Assembly (NCBI RefSeq): GCF_003864975.1
Contig: NZ_BHGL01000006.1
Coordinates: 310,001 to 374,000, forward strand
From: Sulfuriferula thiophila
GTDB lineage: Bacteria > Pseudomonadota > Gammaproteobacteria > Burkholderiales > Sulfuriferulaceae
Length of the DNA: 64,000 nucleotides
Direction: 5' to 3'
In this document: in pieces, positions 8,109-15,884 of the stretch
Layout of the letters: every line of letters begins with the position of its first letter
How positions within the stretch are numbered: the first letter of the stretch is position 1
The notes under the pieces: generated by a model
Databases searched by the model: none
Told to the model about the DNA's origin: nothing
The model's input: only the letters and a program-made list of their open reading frames with translations
Translations under genes and position numbers: made by a program

Positions 8109-8942
8109 TTAGGCTTGCTGTATGCCTGCAATATGCCAAGGCGCGCTACGGTCATTAACGGGTTTCTGGATATGCCAGATTTCGTTGAATGGTTCTGCCG
8201 GTGCATTGGCTTCTTCGCGGATCAGGCCGTGGAAACGTACGCTGACGGTGATGTAGTTGCTATCCGTGACGATATCGAGCATGTCGGCATTGAGCAGCGT
8301 GACATCGGTTTTTTGCGTTGCAGTGCCACGTTCCTGAATTTGCATGCTGACTTCGGCAAATACTTCGGGTGTGGTGTATTCACGAATGTCATTCAGATCT
8401 GCATTGTCATAGGCGGCCTGCAGACGGATGAAATGCATTTTGGCGTCGCGCACGAATGCGGTTTCGTCAAACCAGTCCGGGCGAGTTGCTGGTACGCTGG
8501 TGTTGGTGCTGCCACCGGCGAAGCTGTCATTGCTCATGGTCGGGTTGGCGGCAGTTTGTCCGTAAGCGCTATAGGCAGCAGCTTGAGGTTGCGCACCATT
8601 CGAGGTTTTGCGCAGCGCACGGAACAGGAAGAATGCACCGGCAGCCAATGCCAGCATGAGAAGTATATCCATGCCTTTTATGCCTTCAAAACCATGGCCC
8701 ATGAACATCGAAGCCAGCAAGCCGCCGGCTGCCAGGCCTGCCAATGGACCTAACCATTTATTGCCAGTGGCGGCGGGGGCTGCAGGCGCAGCAGCGGGTG
8801 CGCGAGGTGCCGCTTGCGGGCTGATGCTTTGACTTTGTTTGCCGAAGCTTTTGCCACCACCGAAACGTTTCGCTTCGGCAGTGCCGGTGATCAGGCTCAG
8901 GCTTAAAAACAGGGTAAGTGCAATGGCGAAAATTTTTCGCAT
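8109..8942 (-). CDS. Exported or membrane-anchored Tim44-domain protein
   Basis: The 277-residue protein begins with a signal peptide (MRKIFAIALTLFLSLSL..TAEA), then a Gly/Ser/Ala/Pro-rich stretch. Two hydrophobic segments follow (about residues 64-82 and 90-107), then a linker and a C-terminal Tim44-like domain of the NTF2 fold (about 150-277, with FVRDAKMHFIRLQAAYD and EIWHIQKP). Bacterial Tim44-domain proteins of this kind are widespread in Betaproteobacteria, and their job is not settled. A GGAG site lies 8 bases before the ATG. It appears to be a single gene, with the hairpin at 8057-8088 after it. The family call is firm and the function unknown. Confidence 0.8.
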   Translation of the reverse strand: MRKIFAIALTLFLSLSLITGTAEAKRFGGGKSFGKQSQSISPQAAPRAPAAAPAAPAATGNKWLGPLAGLAAGGLLASMFMGHGFEGIKGMDILLMLALAAGAFFLFRALRKTSNGAQPQAAAYSAYGQTAANPTMSNDSFAGGSTNTSVPATRPDWFDETAFVRDAKMHFIRLQAAYDNADLNDIREYTTPEVFAEVSMQIQERGTATQKTDVTLLNADMLDIVTDSNYITVSVRFHGLIREEANAPAEPFNEIWHIQKPVNDRSAPWHIAGIQQA

Positions 8943-9028
8943 AATTTAGCTCCAATTAAAATACGGTAATGTAGCGATGTTACCAACAATATCAGTCTAT
9001 TGTTACATAACTTAGTCTTAGATGGGGC

Positions 9029-9580
9029 CTATTCGTTCACTTTCAAGGCGTAGATCGCAGGTAAATTACGCCACGCGCCCGATATGTCCATACCGCAGCC
9101 AAACACATAGCGATTGGGCAGGGTAAGTCCGATATAGTCAGCCTCGATGGGTTTGGATTTGCCGGTGTTTTTATTCGTCAATACTGCGCAGCTGACTTGC
9201 GCAGCGTCGAGACCGGTCAGCTCTTTCTTGATTGCCGCTAATGTGTGACCTTCATCAAGGATGTCGTCGAGCAGTAATACATGGCGGCCTTGCACCGATT
9301 CGCGGGGCATGGCGACCCACGTCAACTCATTACCCTGAGTGGCATTTCCGTAGCGGCTGGCGTGAATATAATCGCAGTCTAGCGGGAAACGCAGTAACGG
9401 TAATAGCTGTCCGGCAAACATCATGCCGCCATTCATTACCGTAATGACCAGCGGGTTTTTGTCGGTGCAGTCGGCGGTGATTTCGATCGCAAGCCGGGTT
9501 ATTGCCTCGTTAACATCGTCCGCAGAGAAAATGATTTCTGCGTCGTGCAGAACCTGCCAGGCATCGTGTGGATTGAGCAT
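9029..9580 (-). CDS. Hypoxanthine-guanine phosphoribosyltransferase
   Basis: This is a purine salvage enzyme that joins hypoxanthine or guanine to PRPP. From the ATG at 9580 the protein is about 183 residues. The PRPP-binding motif LLLDDILDEGHT and the early NGGMMFAGQL segment are those of bacterial HGPRTs. The upstream in-frame ATG at 9637 would overlap rlmB by about 50 bases. The chosen ATG comes one base after the rlmB stop (TAACATG) and has a GGAAT site, so translational coupling is likely. It forms a tight unit rnr-rlmB-this gene. Some relatives are annotated as hypoxanthine- or xanthine-specific; the exact base preference cannot be read from sequence. Confidence 0.88.
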   Translation of the reverse strand: MLNPHDAWQVLHDAEIIFSADDVNEAITRLAIEITADCTDKNPLVITVMNGGMMFAGQLLPLLRFPLDCDYIHASRYGNATQGNELTWVAMPRESVQGRHVLLLDDILDEGHTLAAIKKELTGLDAAQVSCAVLTNKNTGKSKPIEADYIGLTLPNRYVFGCGMDISGAWRNLPAIYALKVNE

Positions 9581-9581
9581 G

Positions 9582-10313
9582 TTAATTCCGTTGACGGCGT
9601 GTTTCGTACAGGCAGATACCGGCTGAAACCGAGACATTCAGGCTTTCTACAGTGCCGTACATGGGGATTTTAACCATGGTGTCGCAATGTTCGCGGGTCA
9701 GGCGGCGGATACCGGTGCCTTCCGCACCCAGTACCCAGGCGACCGAACCGCTGACGTCGGCCTGGCCGATTTCGGTTTCTGCTTCGCCATCGGTACCGAT
9801 GATGAATACGCCATATTCCTTGATGTCACGCATGGCGCGGGCGAGGTTGGTTACCGTCAGGTATGGCACTGTATCCGCTGCGCCACAGGCGACTTTAGCA
9901 ACGGTTGGGGTGAGGCCGACTGCCCGATCCTTGGGAGCAATCACAGCATTTGCGCCCATGGCATCCGCCACGCGCAGACATGCGCCAAGGTTGTGCGGGT
10001 CTTGTACGCCGTCGAGGATCAGTAGCAGCAATGGTCCTTGCAGGCCTTCCAGTACTTCATCGACATGGCGTGGTTGCTGCACCATGGTCACGCGGGCAGC
10101 GATTCCCTGGTGGCGTGGACCGCCGGCGATGCCGTCAAGACGTTTACCGTCTACTTGCAGGATGCGCAGCCCAAGCTGTTTGGCGGACTCAAGCAGGTCA
10201 CGTGCGCGCGGATCCTGGCGGGCAGCATCAACAAAAATTTCTTCTATGCTGCCAGGATTGACACGTAGCCGTGACGTCACGGCGTGGAATCCATAAATTA
10301 AAATTGTGGCCAT
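9582..10313 (-). CDS. rlmB: 23S rRNA (guanosine-2'-O)-methyltransferase RlmB
   Basis: This SpoU-family enzyme methylates the ribose of G2251 in the 23S rRNA P loop. The 243-residue product has the N-terminal substrate-binding domain (about 1-75) and the knotted SPOUT domain with LDGVQDPHNLGACLR, LGAEGTGIRR and SLNVSVSAGICLYE, the three family motifs. The gene sits 14 bases after rnr, an arrangement common in proteobacteria. Confidence 0.95.
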   Translation of the reverse strand: MATILIYGFHAVTSRLRVNPGSIEEIFVDAARQDPRARDLLESAKQLGLRILQVDGKRLDGIAGGPRHQGIAARVTMVQQPRHVDEVLEGLQGPLLLLILDGVQDPHNLGACLRVADAMGANAVIAPKDRAVGLTPTVAKVACGAADTVPYLTVTNLARAMRDIKEYGVFIIGTDGEAETEIGQADVSGSVAWVLGAEGTGIRRLTREHCDTMVKIPMYGTVESLNVSVSAGICLYETRRQRN

Positions 10314-10327
10314 GTTTTATTCCTGAG

Positions 10328-12694
10328 TTATTTGCGTCGACGGCGCGATTTTTTGGCGGGCGCGTCGGCGGGAGGCGTGGATTGTACGGCAGCAGCTTTG
10401 CTTTGCGTAGATTTTTTCCTGGATTTGGCCGCCGGTTTGGCTGCAGGTTTTTGAGCGGTTTTACCCGGTGCTTTACCTGCGGCTTTGGTTGGCGTTTTAC
10501 GTGCGCTGCTGTCGACGGTGGTCAGGCTGAAGTCGATACGTGTGGTATCCAGACTGACACGGACGATCTTGACATGGACGCGGTCACCGAGGCGGTAACG
10601 TACACCGGTGCGCTCGCCCAGAATCTGGTGGCGAGTCTTGTCGAAATGGAAATAGTCGCTGCCGAGCTCGGAAATGTGCACCAGTCCTTCCACGTAGATG
10701 TCATCCAGTGCAACAAACAGACCGAAGCCGGTGACGCTGGCGATGGTGCCGACAAACTCTTCACCAACGCGATCCTGCATGTAATAGCATTTCAGCCAGG
10801 CTTCGACATCGCGTGTGGCGTCATCGGCACGGCGTTCGGTCATCGAGCTATGACCGCCCAATTCTACCCAGTTGCCCGGCACGTATTGCTGGCCTTTGAG
10901 TGCGGCCTTGATGGAGCGGTGCACTAGCAAATCCGGGTAACGGCGGATTGGCGAGGTAAAGTGAGTGTAATGCTCGTATGCCAGTCCGAAGTGGCCGACA
11001 TTGTCCGGGCTGTATACCGCTTGCTGCAATGAACGCAGCATCACGGTTTGCAAAAGCTGGGCGTCAGGACGTGGCTTGATTTGTTGCAGTAGTTTGGCAT
11101 AGTCCTTGGCTTGCGGGTCATCGCCACCGGTCAGGCCCAGGCCGAATTCGGATAAAAACTCGCGCAATGCGGTGAGTTTTTCCGGAGTAGGGCCTTCATG
11201 GATGCGATATAGCGTCGGGTGCTTCTGTTTCTTCAGGAAATCAGATGCGCAGACGTTGGCCGAGAGCATGCATTCCTCGATGATGCGGTGGGCGTCATTG
11301 CGCATGACCGGAATGATGCGTTCGATTTTTTTCTCGTCATTGAACACCATCTGCGTTTCTATGGTTTCAAAGTCAATCGCGCCACGACGTTCACGCGCTT
11401 TGAGTAATACCCGGAATAACGCATCCAGATTGTTCAATTGTGGCAGCAAGTGGCTATGCTCTTCTGCATTCTCTGGATGTTGCAGCCATTCCCATACCTG
11501 GTTATAGGTAAGGCGGGCATGGGAATACATCACTGCCGGGTAAAAGCGGTAACTCTTGACTGCGCCCATAGCGCCGATCTGCATGTCGCATACCATACAC
11601 AGGCGTTCTACCTGCGGGTTAAGCGAACACAGGCCGTTGGATAGCTCTTCCGGCAGCATTGGAATCACGCGGCGCGGGAAGTACACGGAGTTGCCGCGAT
11701 TGTAAGCTTCCTGATCCAGCGGATCGCCGGGCTGTACATAATGGGAGACGTCGGCAATGGCGACGATCAGGCGGAAGCCACTGCCCTGCGGTTCGCAGTA
11801 CACGGCATCGTCGAAGTCGCGTGCGGTTTCGCCGTCTATTGTGACCAGAGGCAAGTGGCGAATGTCTTCACGGCCTTCGTGTTCTTTCTTCAACACTTTT
11901 TTGGAGAATTTCTTCGCCATGGTTTCCACTGCTTCCGGGAAGATGTACGGCAGCGAGTGTTTACGCAGTGCGATTTCAATCTCCATGCCGGGATCAGCGT
12001 AACTGCCCAGAATTTCGATGATGCGTCCTACTGGTTTGTTGTATTTGGCAGGCTGTTCAACCAGCTCTACGCTGACGACTTCACCGGATTTGGCATTGCC
12101 CTGGCTGCCGGCGGGGATCATGATGTCCTGGGTAATGCGTTTGTTCTCCGGGACAACCATCATGATGCCGTGTTCGATAATGAAGCGGCCGACAATATGG
12201 GTATTTGCGCGTTCCAGTACTTCAACGATTTTGCCTTCGCGACGTCCGCGTCGATCCACGCCCACTTCGCGTGCCATGACACGGTCACCATGCATGGCTT
12301 TCTGCAGTTCGCGTGGTGACAGGAATAAATCCTCGCTGCCGTCTTCCGGCTTGAGGAAGCCGAAGCCATCGGGATGGCCTTCGATGCGTCCTTTGATCAG
12401 GTCGAGTTTTTCTACGACGCATAAGTCGCCGCGACGGTTCTGGATCAGTTCACCATCACGCTCCATGGCGCGTAAGCGACGTGTGAACAGGTCAGCTTCT
12501 TCTGGCGTGATGCCGAGCAGGGTTGCCAGTTCATCACCTAGCAGTGGCGTGCCATGCTGGCGCAGTACATCCATGATGAACTCACGGCTCGGCAGCGGGT
12601 TTTCGTAACGTTCGCGCTCGCGTTCCAGGTGAGGATCGTTCCAGCGTAAAGCAGTGGGTTTATTTGTTTTCTTAGATTTTGTAGTAGTTTTCAT
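10328..12694 (-). CDS. rnr: Ribonuclease R
   Basis: This 3'-to-5' exoribonuclease degrades structured RNA and takes part in rRNA and tmRNA-linked quality control. The product of about 788 residues has winged-helix and cold-shock domains at the N-terminus, the RNB catalytic domain with TIDGETARDFDDAVY (Asp cluster for Mg), an S1 domain near 640-720 (GTIASVTGFGLFVALDD) and a Lys/Ala-rich basic tail ending KSRRRRK. The ATG at 12694 has an AAGGATAC site upstream; a TTG two codons earlier is also possible. It heads the rnr-rlmB-HGPRT unit and is divergent from tRNA-Leu. Confidence 0.96.
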   Translation of the reverse strand: MKTTTKSKKTNKPTALRWNDPHLERERERYENPLPSREFIMDVLRQHGTPLLGDELATLLGITPEEADLFTRRLRAMERDGELIQNRRGDLCVVEKLDLIKGRIEGHPDGFGFLKPEDGSEDLFLSPRELQKAMHGDRVMAREVGVDRRGRREGKIVEVLERANTHIVGRFIIEHGIMMVVPENKRITQDIMIPAGSQGNAKSGEVVSVELVEQPAKYNKPVGRIIEILGSYADPGMEIEIALRKHSLPYIFPEAVETMAKKFSKKVLKKEHEGREDIRHLPLVTIDGETARDFDDAVYCEPQGSGFRLIVAIADVSHYVQPGDPLDQEAYNRGNSVYFPRRVIPMLPEELSNGLCSLNPQVERLCMVCDMQIGAMGAVKSYRFYPAVMYSHARLTYNQVWEWLQHPENAEEHSHLLPQLNNLDALFRVLLKARERRGAIDFETIETQMVFNDEKKIERIIPVMRNDAHRIIEECMLSANVCASDFLKKQKHPTLYRIHEGPTPEKLTALREFLSEFGLGLTGGDDPQAKDYAKLLQQIKPRPDAQLLQTVMLRSLQQAVYSPDNVGHFGLAYEHYTHFTSPIRRYPDLLVHRSIKAALKGQQYVPGNWVELGGHSSMTERRADDATRDVEAWLKCYYMQDRVGEEFVGTIASVTGFGLFVALDDIYVEGLVHISELGSDYFHFDKTRHQILGERTGVRYRLGDRVHVKIVRVSLDTTRIDFSLTTVDSSARKTPTKAAGKAPGKTAQKPAAKPAAKSRKKSTQSKAAAVQSTPPADAPAKKSRRRRK

Positions 12695-12733
12695 TGACAA
12701 GTATCCTTGTTCATTTATAATTCGCGTCTCTCA

Positions 12734-12818
12734 GCCCAGATGGCGGAATTGGTAGACGCGCACGGTTCAGGTCCGTGTGCCGTAAGGTGTGGAGGTTCGA
12801 GTCCTCTTCTGGGCACCA
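12734..12818 (+). tRNA. tRNA-Leu (anticodon CAG)
   Basis: This is a class II tRNA with a long variable arm. Acceptor stem GCCCAGA pairs with TCTGGGC, anticodon stem CACGG/CCGTG holds loop TTCAGGT (anticodon CAG), and the T arm contains GGTTCGAGTCC. CCA is encoded, and the total is 85 bases. Confidence 0.95.
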
Positions 12819-12837
12819 AAATAGTTGTTGGTTAACG

Positions 12838-12875
12838 AAAGGTTACGCAGTGTTATTGGCGTAACCTTTTGTTTT
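12838..12875 (+). terminator. Rho-independent terminator after tRNA-Leu
   Basis: An 11-bp stem (AAAGGTTACGC / GCGTAACCTTT) with a 10-base loop is followed by TTGTTTT on the plus strand, 20 bases past the tRNA end. Confidence 0.85.
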
Positions 12876-13073
12876 CTGATGCTTCTTTCTGAAAAAATCA
12901 ATACTGTATTACCCGATTTTGTTTTATTTAAATAACCAGACGAGTTCTCGTCACGGTCATTTTCCTGCAGCATTTTTAGTAAATTCTTATTAAGCATAGT
13001 GGAGCATTCTAACAGAATCGCTTAACAAAAATTGCATGGCGTAGCGTAACGCCATGCGCTAGCGGTAATTTCT

Positions 13074-13601
13074 TCAATCACCTACAAATTCGCATAATGC
13101 GAATACGGTATGCCCCTGTTGTTCCAGGCGGGCCCGCCCGCCCAGATCAGGCAGGTCGATAACAAAGCAGCATTCTACTATTTGACCATGCGCACGCTTA
13201 ATTAGTCTGCAGGCTGCTTCGGCTGTTCCGCCGGTGGCGATCAGGTCGTCAACCAGCAGTATGCGATCGCCTGCGGATATTGCATCGATATGCATTTCGA
13301 TACGATCGGTGCCATATTCTAATGAGTAGTCCTGGTTAAGTGTAGCAGCTGGGAGTTTGCCCTGCTTGCGGATAGGCACAAAACCCACACCCAGCTGATA
13401 GGCCAGTGCAGCGCCTATGATAAAGCCACGGGCTTCAATACCGGCAACTATATCTATTTTTGTATTTGCATAACGACTCGCTAACTCATTGATCGTAATT
13501 CTAAAACCAGTCGGATCTTTTAACAGTGTTGTTATGTCTCGAAACATAATCCCCGGCTTGGGATAATGGGGAACGGTACGTATGCGTGATTTGATAGGCA
13601 T
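13074..13601 (-). CDS. apt: Adenine phosphoribosyltransferase
   Basis: This salvages adenine to AMP using PRPP. The 175-residue protein is typical in length and carries YPKPGIMFRDITTLL near the N-terminus, IEARGFIIGAALAYQL in the hood region and the PRPP loop LLVDDLIATGGTAEA. It appears as a single gene, with no clear Shine-Dalgarno site before the ATG at 13601. Roughly 200 bases on its 3' side up to the tRNA-Leu terminator hold nothing recognisable. Confidence 0.95.
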   Translation of the reverse strand: MPIKSRIRTVPHYPKPGIMFRDITTLLKDPTGFRITINELASRYANTKIDIVAGIEARGFIIGAALAYQLGVGFVPIRKQGKLPAATLNQDYSLEYGTDRIEMHIDAISAGDRILLVDDLIATGGTAEAACRLIKRAHGQIVECCFVIDLPDLGGRARLEQQGHTVFALCEFVGD

Positions 13602-13752
13602 GCTGATTGGATTGGTTGGAGCTGGACGCAGAATGGGGCAAGTATGGCTGCAAATGGCGTGTTTTGCCAGGTGGGCTTAAATTTGCTGCGCTAGTATCAC
13701 TTAAAGTGGTGGCAATTTTGGTGAACGCAAGGGTATGCGTCCACGCTATTGC

Positions 13753-14931
13753 TCAAATGGCTATATAGTCTATCGTATGCAGTTCGGTGCTAATAGGGCG
13801 TAGCGTTTTGTCAGCGAATTGCAGGTGCGAAGGCTGTGCGCGATAGCGGTCAGCCGCTTCCTGACTGGCAAAACGGATGATCCAGTAATAACGGTAGTGG
13901 CCATCCGGCTGTTGTGATTTCCCGGTGCGGACTTTCCGTATTCCCGGGGTGGCGCTTAACGCAGCCTGACCTCGGTGCATGATGGCGACGACCTGCGCTT
14001 CATCCATGTTCTCGGGCACCTCATAGAATGCAATTTGCTCTACTTCCTGCCACACGCGGCAGCGTTGCAGCACCTCGGCTGCACGCCCGCCACTGCCCCA
14101 CAGGCGCATCATGCGTTCAATCTGGTTGCTAATGGCATCGCGTACGCCCGAGGTCAGCTGAGGGTAGCTGCCATTCGGGTGATTTTGCAGCTGGGTACGG
14201 ATGCTGGTGCCGGCCACATCGGTTAGTGCCGTGTAGTAGTTGATTTTAGCCACGCCATGCGCGACCAGTTTCCGGAATTGATCATCAGTGAGACCGGTGC
14301 CGCCATGGATGACCAACGGAATACCAACGGCTTCGTTGATCTTGTTGAGTCGGGTGATATCCAGCTTGGGCGTGCCGTGCAATAAGCCATGTATGGTGCC
14401 TATGGAGACTGCGAGGCAGTCTACACCGGTGCGTTCGACGAACGCTTTGGCTTCGGCGGGCAAGGTGTAAGCGATCTCTTCGGCTGGCTTTTCGCCGCCG
14501 TCGCTTGCGACCCAGGGTACGTATCCTAATTCACCCTCTACTGCCGCACCGCAAGCGTGAGCCATTTCCACGACTGTTTTGGTGCAACGCAGATTTTCAT
14601 CCAGCGGCAGGGCAGAGGCATCTATCATTACTGCATTGCAACCCGCCTTAATGCCTCTGACAGCAGTTTCCATGTTGGTGCCATGATCGAGGCTAATAGC
14701 AACCGGCACTGTGGCGCGACGTGCGCCAGTGACGATAGCGGCCATTAGCATTTCAAAGTTGTCATGTTTGAGATGCGATTCCGGAATGTTGAGGATGACC
14801 GGGGCGCGACATGTTTCGGCTGCTGCCAGTACGCCTTCAAGGAAATCGAAGTTGGATACGTTAAACGCGCCTACAGCATAACCGTGACGGTAAGCGTGAT
14901 TTAGCATGTCTGCCATGTGTGTTAGCGGCAT
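13753..14931 (-). CDS. Class II fructose-bisphosphate-type aldolase fused to a C-terminal Dabb domain
   Basis: A zinc-dependent ketose-bisphosphate aldolase that could supply the fructose- or sedoheptulose-bisphosphate step of the Calvin cycle. From the ATG at 14931 (AAGGTGA site 5 bases upstream) the protein has 392 residues. The aldolase barrel fills roughly residues 1-290, with zinc and active-site motifs SLDHGTN, SIGTIHGLLHG, VIHGGTGL and KINYYTALT. Residues about 310-392 read as a Dabb (stress-responsive alpha/beta barrel) domain: TPGIRKVRTG, YYWIIRFASQEAADRY, a conserved His in PSHLQF, and a final IDYIAI strand. Such a tail is not part of ordinary FbaA. Two earlier in-frame ATGs lack ribosome sites. 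It lies near the cbb genes, which suggests a carbon-fixation role. Confidence 0.85.
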   Translation of the reverse strand: MPLTHMADMLNHAYRHGYAVGAFNVSNFDFLEGVLAAAETCRAPVILNIPESHLKHDNFEMLMAAIVTGARRATVPVAISLDHGTNMETAVRGIKAGCNAVMIDASALPLDENLRCTKTVVEMAHACGAAVEGELGYVPWVASDGGEKPAEEIAYTLPAEAKAFVERTGVDCLAVSIGTIHGLLHGTPKLDITRLNKINEAVGIPLVIHGGTGLTDDQFRKLVAHGVAKINYYTALTDVAGTSIRTQLQNHPNGSYPQLTSGVRDAISNQIERMMRLWGSGGRAAEVLQRCRVWQEVEQIAFYEVPENMDEAQVVAIMHRGQAALSATPGIRKVRTGKSQQPDGHYRYYWIIRFASQEAADRYRAQPSHLQFADKTLRPISTELHTIDYIAI

Positions 14932-15165
14932 GATGTCACCTTGATGCATGATAAATGGGTCTGCCCGTAATTGCTTACGATGGCGGTGCATCCGATAATG
15001 TTTTGCATCAGCTTATTCATTTTTTGGCCTCATCCTCATGAGGGTGTCGCTCAAATCATGTGTGTAGATAAATGGTCCATATGTTGCTTACCTGATTAAG
15101 GTACGGCAATTCGCTGTACAATTTTACTGACTCGTATCGCATGCTCTGTTGAAGGAGATGTCATT

Positions 15166-15567
15166 ATGATTATTACCTGCTATCGTGATCAGGCAGTGGC
15201 CAGCGAGTTACTGCAGTTGCCTGCTGCTACCTATAATCTGGCGTTTACACTACTGTCCCGCAGTAATACCGGTAACCTGATTATTCCTATCCGTGCCATG
15301 CAGTATCTGGCTATCCTCGATGCCGAGGAGCTGGTGTTTCTGGACGGCGAACGCAAATGCTGGATAGACATTGCCTGGCGTCATTTTCATCCGCAGGCGC
15401 GGGTTGCGCTGGACGAGCCTGTTGCGTATGAAGCTGTGTACTATCAAGCGAACGCTAAAAACCTTATGCCGCGCCTGCAAGCTGAATTGCCCCGTGCGCT
15501 TAACGCTCTGGCAAGTAAATCCAGAATCGAGGGCGCGGCGCAGGTGCTTAAATTCCCGGCACCTTAG
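15166..15567 (+). CDS. Hypothetical protein, 133 aa
   Basis: The gene has an excellent ribosome site (GAAGGAG, 7 bases from the ATG) and codon use like its neighbours, so it is probably real. The product has no signal peptide or membrane segment. It is mixed alpha/beta, with an N-terminal MIITCYRDQAV, a hydrophobic middle (YLAILDAEELVFLDG) and a Trp-rich patch (CWIDIAWRHFHP). I do not recognise a family. It is transcribed toward orf100 of the cbb operon and ends 14 bases from it, with a small GC hairpin at 15555-15574 between them that may act on both transcripts. It diverges from the aldolase gene, so the two may share a control region (14932-15165). Confidence 0.6.
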   Translation: MIITCYRDQAVASELLQLPAATYNLAFTLLSRSNTGNLIIPIRAMQYLAILDAEELVFLDGERKCWIDIAWRHFHPQARVALDEPVAYEAVYYQANAKNLMPRLQAELPRALNALASKSRIEGAAQVLKFPAP

Positions 15568-15581
15568 CGCCGGGTTGAGCA

Positions 15582-15884
15582 TTACTCGTCTTCGCCCAGT
15601 TCTGCATCCCAGCCATCAGCACGTGCTGCATTGATGGCTTCGGCATACAGCTTGGCGTGCTTCTCGCGCAACTCTTCCGGCAACCGGCTCGGCAGGTGGG
15701 CATACGGTTCCCAGGCAGCGTAAACCTTTTCATACAGGCCCTGCATACGTGCACCATCCCAACCTTCACAGGTTTCCGTATCGGGAATGATGCCGAATAC
15801 CCAGGCATCCCGTACCATGCGTCCCAAATGGGTCAAGCCACCTTTGTTGTCATTGTCGATACCGACATAAAACTGTTGTGTCAT
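15582..15884 (-). CDS. Small conserved-looking protein at the end of the cbb operon, 100 aa
   Basis: Its ATG overlaps the cbbO stop (ATGA), so translation is probably coupled to cbbO and the product likely works with the RuBisCO activase or in carbon fixation. The soluble acidic protein begins MTQQFYVGIDNDNKGG and contains THLGRMVRDAWVFGIIP, then a helix rich in Trp, Tyr and Glu (GLYEKVYAAWEPYAHLPSRL) and ends in an acidic tail (AELGEDE). I do not recognise the fold and no catalytic motif stands out. It is the last gene of the cbbLSQO cluster. Confidence 0.7.
   Translation of the reverse strand: MTQQFYVGIDNDNKGGLTHLGRMVRDAWVFGIIPDTETCEGWDGARMQGLYEKVYAAWEPYAHLPSRLPEELREKHAKLYAEAINAARADGWDAELGEDE

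Noticed and set aside
7244-8158. 304-codon open frame on the plus strand over the phosphorylase gene
   Set aside because: It mirrors a clearly conserved minus-strand enzyme, has no ribosome site and shows no family features.
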